From Thalassovita autumnalis (GTDB lineage Bacteria > Pseudomonadota > Alphaproteobacteria > Rhodobacterales > Rhodobacteraceae), in contig NZ_CYSB01000010.1 of assembly GCF_001458255.1 (NCBI RefSeq), positions 62,001 to 126,000 on the forward strand: 64,000 nucleotides of DNA, read 5' to 3'. Position numbers and translations under genes: made by a program. Shown piece by piece: positions 1 to 8,817 of the stretch. The notes under the pieces are model-generated. The model worked only from the letters and a program-made list of their open reading frames with translations, ran no database searches and was not told the DNA's origin. How positions within the stretch are numbered: the first letter of the stretch is position 1; every line of letters starts with the position of its first letter.

Positions 1-545
1 TCTGTCAGCAGATCCACAAAGGGGCGTCCGGTCTGCATCGCCAGCGCCTCCCCCAGCAGACCATACCCTAGGTTGGAATAGGCATGGCGCGGCGTGGCAC
101 CGGGATCTTTGCCCGACCAGTTGCGAAACCAGTCCAACAACTCGGCGCGCGCAAAGCTTGCATAGGGGCCGTCCGCTGACTGGTTCAGCACCGCCTTCCA
201 CAAGGGCTTGTAGTAATTCGGCAACCCACTGGTGTGGGAGGTCAGGCGTTCCGGCGTGATCCACTCGGGCACCACGCCCAGATCCGGTGCCATCTCGCGC
301 AGGGGCGCTTGCGGATCAACCTTGCCCTCTTCGATCATCAGGCATAGCAAAATCGCGGTGAACACCTTGGTGATGGACCCAATCTCATAAATCACATCTT
401 CGGGCGCGACCCCGGCCAAGGGCACGCCCGCTTGCTGATAGGCGGCCTGTCCACCAGCAAAACGGACCCCCGTCACAGTGTGCTTGGGGCCGGTATAGGT
501 GTTCATCATGGCCGTCAGGCGTTCAGTCTGTGGATGTATCGTCAT
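1..545 (-). CDS. Serine hydrolase, class C beta-lactamase/PBP-like (3' part outside window)
   Basis: This is the N-terminal part of a gene that runs leftward off the window. The visible protein has an SxxK motif in the context GSITKVFTA and, further on, a YSN motif, which are the first two catalytic signatures of the AmpC/esterase EstB-like serine hydrolase family. The third motif would lie outside the window. An ATG at 545 gives MTIHPQTERL; two later ATGs at 509 and 506 are alternatives. No export signal is obvious, so a cytoplasmic esterase or peptidase is as likely as a beta-lactamase. Substrate unknown. Confidence 0.8.
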   Translation of the reverse strand, partial: MTIHPQTERLTAMMNTYTGPKHTVTGVRFAGGQAAYQQAGVPLAGVAPEDVIYEIGSITKVFTAILLCLMIEEGKVDPQAPLREMAPDLGVVPEWITPERLTSHTSGLPNYYKPLWKAVLNQSADGPYASFARAELLDWFRNWSGKDPGATPRHAYSNLGYGLLGEALAMQTGRPFVDLLT

Positions 546-683
546 AGCGGGCACACGGTTTGCTTTCACTGACGAACAATGGGGAGCGTGGTGGCGAATT
601 TCCAGAGTGGCCCCAGCAGATAACCGTCAAATACCTCAAGTGCGACGCCCAAAGGCCCCTTTAGCTGAGGCGCCCCAATGCAA

Positions 684-715
684 AAAAGCCCCCGACGCGA
701 AGGTCAGGGGCTTTT
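684..715 (-). terminator. Rho-independent terminator of azoR
   Basis: An inverted repeat pairs AAAAGCCCC (684-692) with GGGGCTTTT (707-715). On the minus strand it is followed by a run of T, and it lies just past the azoR stop codon at 742. Confidence 0.7.
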
Positions 716-741
716 GACAGTCGTGGAGTGGCGCGTGGGGA

Positions 742-1338
742 TCAGGCCGCCAGTTCCGCGATATGTGCGTTGGCCGCTTTCAGCGAGGCCTCGGCATCGA
801 TGGCGCCTTTGTCTGCGACGACAAACTGAACATCGGTGATGCCGATAAAGCCCAGAACATGGCGCAAGTAGCCCGAGGCAAAGTCATAATCCGACCCAAA
901 GGCTGTGCCGCCCGAGGTATAGGCGATGATCGCACGGGTGTTTTTGATCAGGCCCTCGGGGCCATTTTCCGTGTAGCTGAAGGTGACGCCAGCGCGGGCA
1001 ACGTGGTCAATCCAGGCTTTCAGCTGGCTTGGCGCGGAGAAGTTGTAGACGGGCAGGCCAATCACAACGGTATCGGCCTCTTTCAACTCGGCAACCAGCG
1101 TGTCTGCCAGATCGGCCGCGTCGTTCTGGTCTGCGGTGCGGGCATCCGCAGGGGTGTTCACGGCTGCCAGCCAGGCGCCGTCAATCTGGCCCAGATGGGT
1201 GGCCGCCAGATCGCGATAGGTCACTTCTGTGTCAGCGTGGCTGGATTGCAGCTTTTCGACGATCGCGCGGGTCAGCCCTTTGGAGACCGAATTGTCTGCA
1301 GTGATGGCTGAGTCGATGTGGAGAACTTTATGGGTCAT
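742..1338 (-). CDS. azoR: FMN-dependent NADH-azoreductase
   Basis: The product is a 198-residue flavodoxin-fold protein of the AzoR/AcpD family, which reduces quinones and azo compounds with NADH using FMN. It begins MTHKVLHIDSAI and contains the family motifs GLPVYNFSAPSQLKAWID (the FMN/substrate region) and YTSGG. The length matches the family. The ATG at 1338 is chosen because AGGAA lies a suitable distance upstream; an in-frame extension to 1521 has no support. It is divergent from a LysR gene, the classic arrangement for an inducible quinone or electrophile-stress enzyme. Confidence 0.92.
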   Translation of the reverse strand: MTHKVLHIDSAITADNSVSKGLTRAIVEKLQSSHADTEVTYRDLAATHLGQIDGAWLAAVNTPADARTADQNDAADLADTLVAELKEADTVVIGLPVYNFSAPSQLKAWIDHVARAGVTFSYTENGPEGLIKNTRAIIAYTSGGTAFGSDYDFASGYLRHVLGFIGITDVQFVVADKGAIDAEASLKAANAHIAELAA

Positions 1339-1397
1339 TGTCTTATTCCTCAGAGTGGTGGGGTGGTGCTGTGGTTTGTCTGGAACGCAATTTAGCT

Positions 1398-1452
1398 CTT
1401 GCACATTCGAACACAATTTGCGTAATTCGACATAAAGTGTGATAATTTGCAC
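1398..1452. promoter_or_regulatory. Candidate LysR operator in the azoR/lysR divergent promoter
   Basis: The AT-richer gap between the divergent genes carries TCGAA (1407-1411) and TTCGA (1426-1430) as an inverted repeat, with ATTCGA appearing twice 20 bases apart. TTGCACAT occurs at both edges of the interval. This fits a LysR-type binding region controlling both genes, but the exact site is inferred. Confidence 0.4.
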
Positions 1453-1513
1453 ATATGGGCGAGCCTGGCCACAGACGGCCCTTCGCCGATCATTGAGCAT
1501 TAGGGCAGGTGAT

Positions 1514-2389
1514 ATGGACAACTGGGATGAGGTGCGGACCGCCTATCAGGTGGCCAGAATGGGAACCGTCAGCGGGGCGGCAGAAATCCTGGGCGTGCAC
1601 CACGCCACGGTGATCCGTCACATCGACGCGCTTGAGGGGCGTTTGGGCGTCAAACTGTTCCAACGCCATGCGCGCGGCTATACCCCAACCGAGGCAGGCA
1701 CCGATCTGATGCGGGTGGCCCAGACCACCGACGAACAGCTCAGCCAGCTGGCCAGCCGTGTCAAAGGGCAGGGCAATGATGTCTCAGGTGAATTGGTGAT
1801 CACCTCGCTGGCGGGCCTCTCCGGCCTGTTGATGCCAGCGTTAGCAGATTTTCAGGAAAAATACCCTGAGGTAATTCTGCGCTTCCTGACTGGGGACCGA
1901 TTGTTCCGCCTGGAATATGGTGAGGCGCATGTGGCGATCCGTGCAGGACGCGCGCCAGAAGAGCCTGACAATGTTGTGCAGCCGCTGATGTCGCAGGGGT
2001 CCAGCCTCTATGCCTCCAAGGAGTATCTGGAAAAATACGGCATGCCCCAGTCGGAGACGGATTTTGCCAATCACCGCTTTGTCTGCTCGGACGATCGCAA
2101 CAGTCGTGCCCCGTTCAATCGCTGGATCTGGGAAAACATCCCTGAAGAAAACATCGTCTTCCGCTCCTCGGACCCACGCGCTGTGGGCATGGCGATGCAG
2201 GCGGGCATTGGCATTGGCTACGCCACCAAGTGGAGCGCCGAGCAAAACCCCGAGCTGGAAAAGATCTGCGCCCACAAAGAGGAATGGCCGTCGCCCCTGT
2301 GGCTGGTGACCCATGTGGATCTGCACCGCACCACCAAGGTGCAGGCTTTCCTGAGCCATATTAAAGAATACGCCAAAAGCTGGACCTAA
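1514..2389 (+). CDS. LysR-family transcriptional regulator next to azoR
   Basis: This 291-residue protein has an N-terminal winged helix-turn-helix (about residues 5-60, with SGAAEILGVHHATVIRHI) and a C-terminal periplasmic-binding-like effector domain. The start at 1514 is preferred because GGCAGGTG precedes it; an upstream in-frame ATG at 1439 would run through the divergent promoter. It probably controls azoR and itself. The DMT transporter gene starts 5 nt downstream and may be co-transcribed. The effector is unknown, with quinones or electrophiles a reasonable guess from context. Confidence 0.88.
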   Translation: MDNWDEVRTAYQVARMGTVSGAAEILGVHHATVIRHIDALEGRLGVKLFQRHARGYTPTEAGTDLMRVAQTTDEQLSQLASRVKGQGNDVSGELVITSLAGLSGLLMPALADFQEKYPEVILRFLTGDRLFRLEYGEAHVAIRAGRAPEEPDNVVQPLMSQGSSLYASKEYLEKYGMPQSETDFANHRFVCSDDRNSRAPFNRWIWENIPEENIVFRSSDPRAVGMAMQAGIGIGYATKWSAEQNPELEKICAHKEEWPSPLWLVTHVDLHRTTKVQAFLSHIKEYAKSWT

Positions 2390-2394
2390 TCCCA

Positions 2395-3282
2395 ATGCGT
2401 CAATCCACGCGCGGCCATCTGGCCATGCTGATCTTCTCGTCGCTTGTGGCGGGGTCGTTTTCGCTTGGCTCACTTGCGGCCAATGAACTGGCCCCGGCCG
2501 CGCTGAATGCAGTGCGTTTTGCCATCGCGGCGGCGGTTCTGGGGGCGGTGGCTCTGGCGACCACCGGCTTGCCGCGCCAGATGTGGCAGGCACCGTGGCG
2601 CTACCTGCTGTTGTCGGGGTTCTTTGCCAGCTATTTCATCCTGATGTTTGAGGGGTTGAAGACCGCCCCGCCGGTCTCTGCCGCAGCGGTCTTTACGCTG
2701 ACACCGATCATGAGCGGGCTGGCGGGCTATGTCCTGTTGCGCCAGATCACCACGCGCCACATGGCAACGGCCTTGGTGATCGGTGGGGCTGGCGCCCTCT
2801 GGGTGATTTTCCGCGCAGACCTGCAGGCGCTCCTGGGGTTTGAGGTTGGCCGGGGTGAGGTGATCTATTTCATCGGCTGCGCAGCCCATGCGGTCTACAC
2901 GCCTATGGTGCGCAAGCTAAACCGGGGTGAATCGGCGCTGCAGTTTTCCTTTGGTGTGACGCTGGCCTGCTGTTTGGTCGCCATGCTCTGGGGCTGGGGT
3001 GATATCGTGGCCACGGATTGGTCGGCGCTGCCGGGTATTGTCTGGATCACCATCCTCTATGTGGCGATCTTCGCCTCCGCTGCCACCTTTGTGCTGTTGC
3101 AGTTCGCCGCACTGCGCATCCCGTCCGCCAAAGTGATGGCCTATACCTATCTGGTGCCCAGCTGGGTTCTGGTCTGGGAGGTGGCGCTGGGCCACGGCGT
3201 GCCGCAGGTGTTGGTTCTGGGTGGTGTGGCGCTGACCATCGTGGCGCTGATCATGCTGCTCAAGGACGAAGGAGCGGGTTAG
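2395..3282 (+). CDS. DMT-family (EamA) transporter
   Basis: The protein has 295 residues and about ten hydrophobic segments arranged as two EamA repeats, the architecture of drug/metabolite exporters. It begins MRQSTRGHLAMLIFSSLVAGSF and ends in a short basic/acidic tail. It starts 5 nt after the lysR stop, with no strong ribosome-binding site of its own, so translation may be coupled. Its last 4 nt overlap the 3' end of the opposing arsR-type gene. Substrate cannot be told from sequence; metabolite or toxic-compound export is typical. Confidence 0.88.
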   Translation: MRQSTRGHLAMLIFSSLVAGSFSLGSLAANELAPAALNAVRFAIAAAVLGAVALATTGLPRQMWQAPWRYLLLSGFFASYFILMFEGLKTAPPVSAAAVFTLTPIMSGLAGYVLLRQITTRHMATALVIGGAGALWVIFRADLQALLGFEVGRGEVIYFIGCAAHAVYTPMVRKLNRGESALQFSFGVTLACCLVAMLWGWGDIVATDWSALPGIVWITILYVAIFASAATFVLLQFAALRIPSAKVMAYTYLVPSWVLVWEVALGHGVPQVLVLGGVALTIVALIMLLKDEGAG

Positions 3283-3650
3283 CCGGCTTCCTGTTCGGGC
3301 TCAATTGGGTCCTTAACGGGATCATCTGCCAGTTCGACTTCGAGGAACCGCTCAAAAGCGTCCAGATTGATCGCTTCAAACTGGCCAAACCCCTGCATCC
3401 AGACGCTGGCTTCGCGCAGGGCGTCTGGCTCCAGCTTGCACCATTTCACCCGGCCGCGCTTTTCTTGGGAGATCAGCCCGGCATTGGCCAGGATTGTCAG
3501 GTGTTTGGACACTGCTGCCAGTGACATATCAATCGGTTCGGCCACATCCGTGACCGCCATGTCATCCTCCAGCAGCATCGAAAGGATCTGTCGCCGGGTC
3601 GGATCCGCCAAGGCCGCGAAGACCGTGTCCAATGTAGGTTTATCAGCCAT
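3279..3650 (-). CDS. ArsR-family winged-helix regulator
   Basis: This 123-residue protein starts MADKPTLDTVFAALADPTRR, a typical ArsR/SmtB opening, and has the recognition helix region MSLAAVSKHLTILANAGLI. There is no CxC metal-binding pair in the alpha-3 helix, so a metal sensor is unlikely. It resembles the ArsR members that often pair with SRPBCC (AHSA1) proteins or act as biofilm-type regulators. No partner gene is adjacent here. Its stop codon overlaps the stop codon of the convergent DMT transporter. Confidence 0.88.
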   Translation of the reverse strand: MADKPTLDTVFAALADPTRRQILSMLLEDDMAVTDVAEPIDMSLAAVSKHLTILANAGLISQEKRGRVKWCKLEPDALREASVWMQGFGQFEAINLDAFERFLEVELADDPVKDPIEPEQEAG

Positions 3651-3832
3651 AGGCCCTGCCTAGCGGCTGTGTTGGGGGATGGTCAATGGCTGGCAGTAGC
3701 TCGTGCTGAGGCCGGTTCTGAGATCGGTGCTAAATAAAACTCAACCAATTCGTTAAATAACGCAAAACCCCTTGAATTTGCCTTGGGGTCACCGGTCCGC
3801 CCGACGCGGTTGCGCAGTGAGGCGGAAAAATT

Positions 3833-3844
3833 TGTTTTAAAACA
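3833..3844. promoter_or_regulatory. AT-rich palindrome upstream of atpI
   Basis: TGTTTTAAAACA is a perfect 12-bp palindrome inside the 289-nt gap (3651-3939) between the arsR-type gene and atpI. That gap must hold the promoter of the F0 operon, but no clear -35/-10 pair could be fixed. The palindrome could be an operator or chance AT-rich sequence. Confidence 0.3.
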
Positions 3845-3939
3845 GTACATTGAGTGGTTGCAAATGCCGCATTCAGCGCTGTTGACTCTGACCCCCCAGC
3901 CCCTTAGCAAGGCGCCAGTCATCCATAGGGGCTTTGCGC

Positions 3940-4269
3940 GTGACCGATCCAGAGCAAAAACAGCGACTAGAAGCGCTGGAAGCTAAGATCGAGGCGGCCA
4001 AAGAGGCACAGGCACCGAGGCCCCGCGTGGATGAACACTATTCCATGGCAAATCATGCCTGGCGAATGGTGGTCGAATTAGTCTCCGGTCTTGGGATCGG
4101 GTTTGGCATAGGATACGGGCTGGACAGCCTGTTCGGGACGATCCCGATCTTCCTTGTCACATTTACATTGTTGGGTCTTGCGGCCGGGATACAGACGATG
4201 ATCCGAACCGCGCGTGAGATCGAAACGCAGAAATTGGCCGAAGAGGCCGAGAACGACGAGAGGGCATAA
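3940..4269 (+). CDS. atpI: F0F1 ATP synthase assembly protein AtpI
   Basis: This 109-residue protein has a charged coiled N-terminus ([18 protein letters not shown]) and two membrane segments containing [13 protein letters not shown] and [16 protein letters not shown], the hallmark of AtpI. AtpI helps assemble the c-ring and may carry Mg2+. The GTG at 3940 is chosen because AGGGG sits 8 nt upstream; an in-frame TTG at 3934 is too close to that site. It leads the F0 operon, with the atpB start 2 nt after its stop. Confidence 0.9.
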   Translation: MTDPEQKQRLEALEAKIEAAKEAQAPRPRVDEHYSMANHAWRMVVELVSGLGIGFGIGYGLDSLFGTIPIFLVTFTLLGLAAGIQTMIRTAREIETQKLAEEAENDERA

Positions 4270-4271
4270 AC

Positions 4272-5030
4272 GTGGCAAGCGAAGCACAAGGCGCCAAAGA
4301 GGGTGGTCTCGAATTTCACCCGATGGATCAGTTCATCGTTAAGCCGCTGTTCGGTGGTGATGAAATCGCATGGTACACCATCACCAACGTGACCCTGTGG
4401 ATGGCGCTGGCCGTGATCGGCATCACCGCAATGATGGTGATCGGCACCTCGCGTCGCGCCATGATCCCGTCGCGCAGCCAGTCGATCGGTGAACTGGCCT
4501 ATGGCTTCATCTACAAGATGGTTGAAGACGTCGCCGGCAAAGATGCGGTGAAGTTCTTCCCCTACATCATGACTCTCTTCATGTTCATCGTCTTCGCCAA
4601 CTTCCTTGGCCTCTTGCCGATGAGCTTCACCACCACCTCGCATTTCGCTGTGACCATCACTCTGGCCCTCCTGGTGTTTGTCACTGTGACCGTGGTTGGT
4701 TTTGTTAAAAACGGCGCTGCCTTCCTTGGCCTGTTCTGGGTCAGCTCGGCACCGCTGGCGCTGCGTCCGATCCTGGCCGTGATCGAAGTAATTTCCTACT
4801 TCGTCCGCCCGGTCAGCCACAGCATTCGTCTGGCAGGCAACGTGATGGCCGGCCACGCAGTTATCAAGGTGTTCGCAGGCTTCGCTGCGCTGGCTGTTGT
4901 CAGCCCGCTGTCGATCGTCGCCATCACCGCGATGTACGGTCTTGAGGTCCTGGTGGCCTTCATCCAGGCCTACGTCTTTACCATTCTGACCTGTGTATAT
5001 CTGAAAGATGCTCTGCATCCGTCGCACTAA
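4272..5030 (+). CDS. atpB: F0F1 ATP synthase subunit a
   Basis: The 252-residue membrane protein is subunit a, which forms the proton half-channels against the c-ring. The essential arginine is in the helix around [17 protein letters not shown]. Five or six hydrophobic segments and the length fit the family. The start is a GTG at 4272, 2 nt after atpI, giving [21 protein letters not shown]; the internal ATG at 4324 would remove conserved N-terminal residues. It belongs to the atpIBEF'F operon, with F1 genes located elsewhere as is usual in alphaproteobacteria. Confidence 0.96.
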   Translation: MASEAQGAKEGGLEFHPMDQFIVKPLFGGDEIAWYTITNVTLWMALAVIGITAMMVIGTSRRAMIPSRSQSIGELAYGFIYKMVEDVAGKDAVKFFPYIMTLFMFIVFANFLGLLPMSFTTTSHFAVTITLALLVFVTVTVVGFVKNGAAFLGLFWVSSAPLALRPILAVIEVISYFVRPVSHSIRLAGNVMAGHAVIKVFAGFAALAVVSPLSIVAITAMYGLEVLVAFIQAYVFTILTCVYLKDALHPSH

Positions 5031-5082
5031 GGTCTGAACCTCACACCACTTTTTCTAACTTCCAATCGTAAGGAGATACACA

Positions 5083-5307
5083 ATGGAAGGTGAACTCGCA
5101 CACATCGGCGCCGGTCTGGCAGGTCTGGGTACTGGTCTCGCAGCTCTGGGTGTTGGCAACGTTGCTGCTAACTTCCTGGCAGGCGCACTGCGCAACCCGT
5201 CGGCAGCAGCGTCGCAGACCGCGACCCTGTTCATCGGCATCGCATTTGCAGAAGCACTGGGCATCTTCTCGTTCCTGGTTGCTCTGCTGCTGATGTTCGC
5301 CGTCTAA
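5083..5307 (+). CDS. atpE: F0F1 ATP synthase subunit c
   Basis: This is a 74-residue hairpin proteolipid with two glycine/alanine-rich membrane helices joined by the polar RNP loop (residues 37-39). Glu57, in [10 protein letters not shown], is the proton-carrying carboxylate. AAGGAG lies upstream of the ATG. The ring of these subunits rotates against subunit a (gene upstream). The downstream gap contains a GC-rich stretch before atpF'. Confidence 0.97.
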   Translation: MEGELAHIGAGLAGLGTGLAALGVGNVAANFLAGALRNPSAAASQTATLFIGIAFAEALGIFSFLVALLLMFAV

Positions 5308-5389
5308 GCCTTACGGAACACATCCTTACGGCCGGGTGGGTGCAACGCACTCACCCGGTGTAACCAGGAAGTTCCCGAAGGAGGACGTT

Positions 5390-5920
5390 ATGGCGACCAA
5401 TACCAACGCCGCCGAAGCTGCTTATTCGGTACACCCTATGCCACAGCTGGAACCCTCGTTTTGGGGCAACCAGGTGTTTTGGCTTCTGGTCACGCTGGTC
5501 GTGATCTATTTCGTCCTGTCGCGCATCGCGCTGCCGCGCATTGCTGCGGTTCTGGCCGAGCGTCAGGGGACCATCACCAACGACCTCGCCAAAGCTGAAG
5601 AGCTGAAAGCGAAAGCGGTTGAAGCGGAAGAGGCTTATAACAAGGCTCTGGCAGACGCCCGTGCAGAAGCACAGCGCATCGCCGCCGAAACCAAGGCCGA
5701 AATGCAGGCCGAACTCGACGCAGCGACCGTTAAGGCCGATGCCGAGATCGCCGAAAAACTGGCCGAAAGTGAAAAAGCTATCGCCGAGATCCGTGCGAAC
5801 GCCCTGGCATCGGTGGAAGCCGTCGCCAAGGATACCGCAGCGGAACTCATCACTGCCCTGGGCGGTGAAGCCGATGACAAAGCCGTCGACGCAGCTGTGG
5901 CTGCTCGCATGAAGGGGTAA
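5390..5920 (+). CDS. atpF': F0F1 ATP synthase subunit b'
   Basis: This 176-residue stator subunit has one membrane anchor (around residues 25-45, [20 protein letters not shown]) followed by a long charged Ala/Glu/Lys-rich coiled coil. It is the diverged b' partner found in phototrophs and alphaproteobacteria. The ATG at 5390 is fixed by a perfect AAGGAGG at 5378-5384; an in-frame upstream start at 5336 has no such site. It lies 5 nt from atpF, so the two stator subunits are made together. Confidence 0.95.
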   Translation: MATNTNAAEAAYSVHPMPQLEPSFWGNQVFWLLVTLVVIYFVLSRIALPRIAAVLAERQGTITNDLAKAEELKAKAVEAEEAYNKALADARAEAQRIAAETKAEMQAELDAATVKADAEIAEKLAESEKAIAEIRANALASVEAVAKDTAAELITALGGEADDKAVDAAVAARMKG

Positions 5921-5925
5921 GAGAT

Positions 5926-6483
5926 ATGCGTAAACTTGCAACTCTCGTCGCTCTGACTGCGGCCAGCCCCGCCTTTGCTGCTGGTGGCCCGTTCTTCTCG
6001 CTGCGCAACACCGATTTCATCGTGTTGCTGGCATTCCTCTTGTTCGTCGGCATCCTGCTGAAGTTCAAAGTGCCCTCGATGATCGGTGGCCTGCTGGACA
6101 AACGCGCTGACGACATCAAGAACGAGCTGGACGAAGCCCGCGCCCTGCGTGAAGAAGCCCAGGCAATCCTGGCCTCTTATGAGCGCAAGTCGAAGGAAAC
6201 GCAGGAGCAGGCAGATCGCATCGTGGCTCAGGCCAAAGAAGATGCAGCCGCCTTTGCTGCGCAGGCCAAAGAAGACCTGCAGAAGTCGATCGAGCGCCGC
6301 CTGAGTGCTGCGCAGGATCAGATCGCTTCGGCAGAAGCCTCGGCCGTACGTGACGTGCGCAACGCGGCGATTAATGTGGCTGTTGAAGCTGCCGGTGACA
6401 TCGTTGCCAAGCAGATGAACGCAACCGCAGCCAACAAGCTGATCGACGCTGCGATCGGCGAAGTGGACGCCAAGCTGCACTAA
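5926..6483 (+). CDS. atpF: F0F1 ATP synthase subunit b
   Basis: The 185-residue protein has a membrane segment near FIVLLAFLLFVGILLKFKVP and a coiled-coil stalk, as in subunit b of the peripheral stator. It also begins with a signal-like hydrophobic stretch ending in SPAFAAGG; a cleavable leader of this kind is reported for some alphaproteobacterial b subunits, but cleavage is inferred here. It is the last gene of the operon and is followed by a strong terminator. Confidence 0.95.
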   Translation: MRKLATLVALTAASPAFAAGGPFFSLRNTDFIVLLAFLLFVGILLKFKVPSMIGGLLDKRADDIKNELDEARALREEAQAILASYERKSKETQEQADRIVAQAKEDAAAFAAQAKEDLQKSIERRLSAAQDQIASAEASAVRDVRNAAINVAVEAAGDIVAKQMNATAANKLIDAAIGEVDAKLH

Positions 6484-6504
6484 TCGCTTTGCATCGTGAC
6501 ATTC

Positions 6505-6537
6505 AAAACACCCCGTAGCCCGGCTGCGGGGTGTTTT
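6505..6537 (+). terminator. Rho-independent terminator of the atp F0 operon
   Basis: AAAACACCCCG (6505-6515) pairs perfectly with CGGGGTGTTTT (6527-6537) around an 11-nt loop. It ends the atp operon and, being symmetrical, could also serve the convergent GNAT gene. Confidence 0.85.
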
Positions 6538-6570
6538 GCTTTTGGTCTGTTTGGTTTTGAACAGCGCTGA

Positions 6571-7044
6571 TCAGCGCAGGTGTTTTTCCATAGCCCAGTT
6601 GTGCAGCGTGACACCATTGCGCGCGATTTCACGCCGTTCAAGCACCCCAAATCCCTGTCTTAGAAAGAACCGTTTGGCGGCATCGCTGGCCTCGACCCAG
6701 AGCCGGGTGATGCCTTGGCGGCGCGCCTGATCTTCCAGATGATCATAAAGCGCCGTGCCGACACCGCTACCCGCATGCTCGGGATCACGATAGAAACAGT
6801 CGATGTGCCCGTCCGGCTGAAGCTCGACAAAGCCAGTGGGGTAATCGTTGGTATCAACCGCGACATAGACTTGATGGTCACCAGCCTGAATGCGGGCCAG
6901 ATAGCGCTCCGCCGGGATTGGCCTGGCGCTCCAGGCCTGTCGTTGGTCGGCAGAATATTCACCCTCTGGCGTTGCCTGAACCGCCCGGTGAAAGATTCGG
7001 CCAAGCGCAGTGGCATCCTCATTGCGGAACGGGCGAATCTGCAT
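6571..7044 (-). CDS. GNAT-family N-acetyltransferase
   Basis: A 157-residue acetyltransferase with the acetyl-CoA pyrophosphate loop HAGSGVGTALYDHLE and the preceding beta-strand GHIDCFYRDP. The end (LFFLR-like KRFFLRQGFGVLERREI) is typical of the yjaB/yiiD-like GNAT proteins. The ATG at 7044 (MQIRPFRNEDA) is preferred to the longer reading frame because the family begins here and AGGATT precedes it. Substrate unknown. It is convergent to the atp operon and lies downstream of pheA on the same strand with a 66-nt gap. Confidence 0.85.
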   Translation of the reverse strand: MQIRPFRNEDATALGRIFHRAVQATPEGEYSADQRQAWSARPIPAERYLARIQAGDHQVYVAVDTNDYPTGFVELQPDGHIDCFYRDPEHAGSGVGTALYDHLEDQARRQGITRLWVEASDAAKRFFLRQGFGVLERREIARNGVTLHNWAMEKHLR

Positions 7045-7110
7045 GAAACCAATCCTGGGGCTGGGCATGGGCAGCGCCTGCCATCCGGCGGCGCTGCCTG
7101 ATGTCACGAA

Positions 7111-7950
7111 TTAGGCTCCGTGGTGGGGACGGGCCGCCGGGTAGACGCCAACGATCTTCAGCTCATTGGTGAAATAGCTCAACTCATCCAAGGCAAGCTG
7201 CACATTGGCGTCATCCGGGTGACCCTCAATATCCGCATAGAACTGAGTCGCGGTGAATGAGCCGTTCTTCATATAGCTTTCCAGCTTGGTCATGTTGACG
7301 CCATTGGTGGCAAAGCCGCCCATCGCCTTGTAGAGCGCCGCCGGGATGTTGCGCACCTCAAAGACGAAGGTGGTGATCATCTCAGCCTCACCCCGCCGTG
7401 CGTGGTTTGGTTCACGCGACATGATGACAAAACGGGTGGTGTTGTGGCCGTGATCTTCGATGTCTTTGGCCAGCACATTCAGCCCGTAGATCTTGGCCGC
7501 CATTTCCGATGCCAGCACACCCGTGGTGCGCTCATCGGATTTCGCCAGATCGGCGGCGGCACCGGCGCTGTCAGCTGCGGCTTCACCGCGAATCCCGTGT
7601 TTTTGCAAGAAGTTAGCCGATTGCGGCAGCAGCACCAGATGGGCTTGAACCTTCTCCAGCTCCTCCAGCGCAACACCCTGATGCGCCATCAGGGCAATGC
7701 GCACCCGCACAAAGGTTTCCCCGATGATATGCAGCCCGCTTTCCGGCAGCAGGCGGTGGATGTCCGCAACCCGACCATAGGTCGAATTCTCAATCGGCAG
7801 CATGGCCAGATCCGCCTCGCCGTTGCGCACGGCGGCGATCACGTCTTCAAAGGTCCGGCAGGGCAGGGCCTCCATTTCGGGGTAGCAGTTGTGGCAGGCC
7901 TCATGTGAGTAGGCGCCCAATTCTCCCTGAAAGGCGATACGATTGGTCAT
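7111..7950 (-). CDS. pheA: Prephenate dehydratase
   Basis: This 279-residue monofunctional enzyme converts prephenate to phenylpyruvate in phenylalanine synthesis. The catalytic domain opens with RIAFQGELGAYSHEAC and includes the NTTRF motif. The C-terminal ACT domain contains LESYMKNGSF, equivalent to the ESRP phenylalanine-sensing motif of the family. No chorismate mutase domain is fused. It is divergent from the cytochrome c gene and shares a 122-nt promoter gap with it. Confidence 0.95.
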   Translation of the reverse strand: MTNRIAFQGELGAYSHEACHNCYPEMEALPCRTFEDVIAAVRNGEADLAMLPIENSTYGRVADIHRLLPESGLHIIGETFVRVRIALMAHQGVALEELEKVQAHLVLLPQSANFLQKHGIRGEAAADSAGAAADLAKSDERTTGVLASEMAAKIYGLNVLAKDIEDHGHNTTRFVIMSREPNHARRGEAEMITTFVFEVRNIPAALYKAMGGFATNGVNMTKLESYMKNGSFTATQFYADIEGHPDDANVQLALDELSYFTNELKIVGVYPAARPHHGA

Positions 7951-8072
7951 TGCTGATATTTCCCCGTCAAATAGACCCGTTTAGGGCGTTTGGTCGCGGA
8001 AACTATACCTTGCGCAAGGCAAGGGGAAGCGGGTAGATACGCCTCTGAACACATGTAACAAACGGGCGACCC

Positions 8073-8594
8073 ATGCTTGATACTATGACCCTTACCAAAG
8101 CCGTCGGTGCATTCTGTGGTGCGCTGCTGGTTTTCTTGCTTGGCAACTGGGCGGCAGAGGCACTCTATAACACCGAAGTTGGCGGTCATGGTGATCACCA
8201 CGCACAGGCCTATGTCATCGACACTGGTGCTGACGACAGCCACGGCGGTGCCGAGGAAGAAGGTCCTGACTTCGCGACCCTGTTGGCAGAAGCTGACGTG
8301 GCCAAAGGTGCCAAGGTTTTTGGCAAATGTAAGGCCTGCCACAAACTGGACGATGGTGCGAACGGCACCGGTCCGCACCTCTATCAGATCGTAGACCGCG
8401 CCGTGTCTGCAGCCGATGGCTTCGCCTATTCGGGCAAGCTGGTGGCAGTTGCTGACACCTGGACTGTCGACAATCTGAACGGTTTTGTTGAAAACCCCAA
8501 GAAATTCGCGCCGGGCACAAAAATGTCCTTCTCGGGCCTGAAAAAAGAGACCGACCGCGCCAATCTGATCGCCTATCTGCAGAGCCTGCAGTAA
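8073..8594 (+). CDS. cycM: Membrane-anchored cytochrome c (CycM/c-y type)
   Basis: The 173-residue protein has an uncleaved N-terminal membrane anchor (about residues 8-30), an acidic and histidine-rich linker, and a class I cytochrome c domain with the haem site C86-K-A-C89-H90 and a GTKMSFSG loop supplying the axial Met. Such membrane-tethered c552/c-y proteins carry electrons from the bc1 complex to terminal oxidases, including cbb3. A second ATG at 8085 is possible; neither start has a strong ribosome-binding site. Confidence 0.93.
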   Translation: MLDTMTLTKAVGAFCGALLVFLLGNWAAEALYNTEVGGHGDHHAQAYVIDTGADDSHGGAEEEGPDFATLLAEADVAKGAKVFGKCKACHKLDDGANGTGPHLYQIVDRAVSAADGFAYSGKLVAVADTWTVDNLNGFVENPKKFAPGTKMSFSGLKKETDRANLIAYLQSLQ

Positions 8595-8633
8595 GCCATT
8601 GGCGTCCGCCGTCTGACCGGCGATCTGTTACAG

Positions 8634-8670
8634 AAAGGACCGTTGCCCAGCCGGGCAGCGGTCCTTTTCT
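8634..8670 (+). terminator. Rho-independent terminator of cycM
   Basis: AAAGGACCGTTGCCC and GGGCAGCGGTCCTTTT form a long near-perfect stem with a short AGCC loop, followed by T-rich sequence, 40 nt after the cycM stop. Confidence 0.9.
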
Positions 8671-8817
8671 TTGTGCGCAGGTCGCGCCTGATCGGCTATC
8701 TTGCTAGAATGTAATCACTATTGGGTGAGGCGTGGCTTGATGTAATGGGCGTGCCGATTTAGCTTTAATCAACGAAGAGATGCGAAGAACGCGTTCCAAC
8801 AGCTGGAGGATCTTTCA

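Noticed and set aside
3683-3922. 79-codon minus-strand frame upstream of atpI
   Set aside because: It would fill the whole atp promoter gap, lacks a ribosome-binding site, and has no recognisable features.
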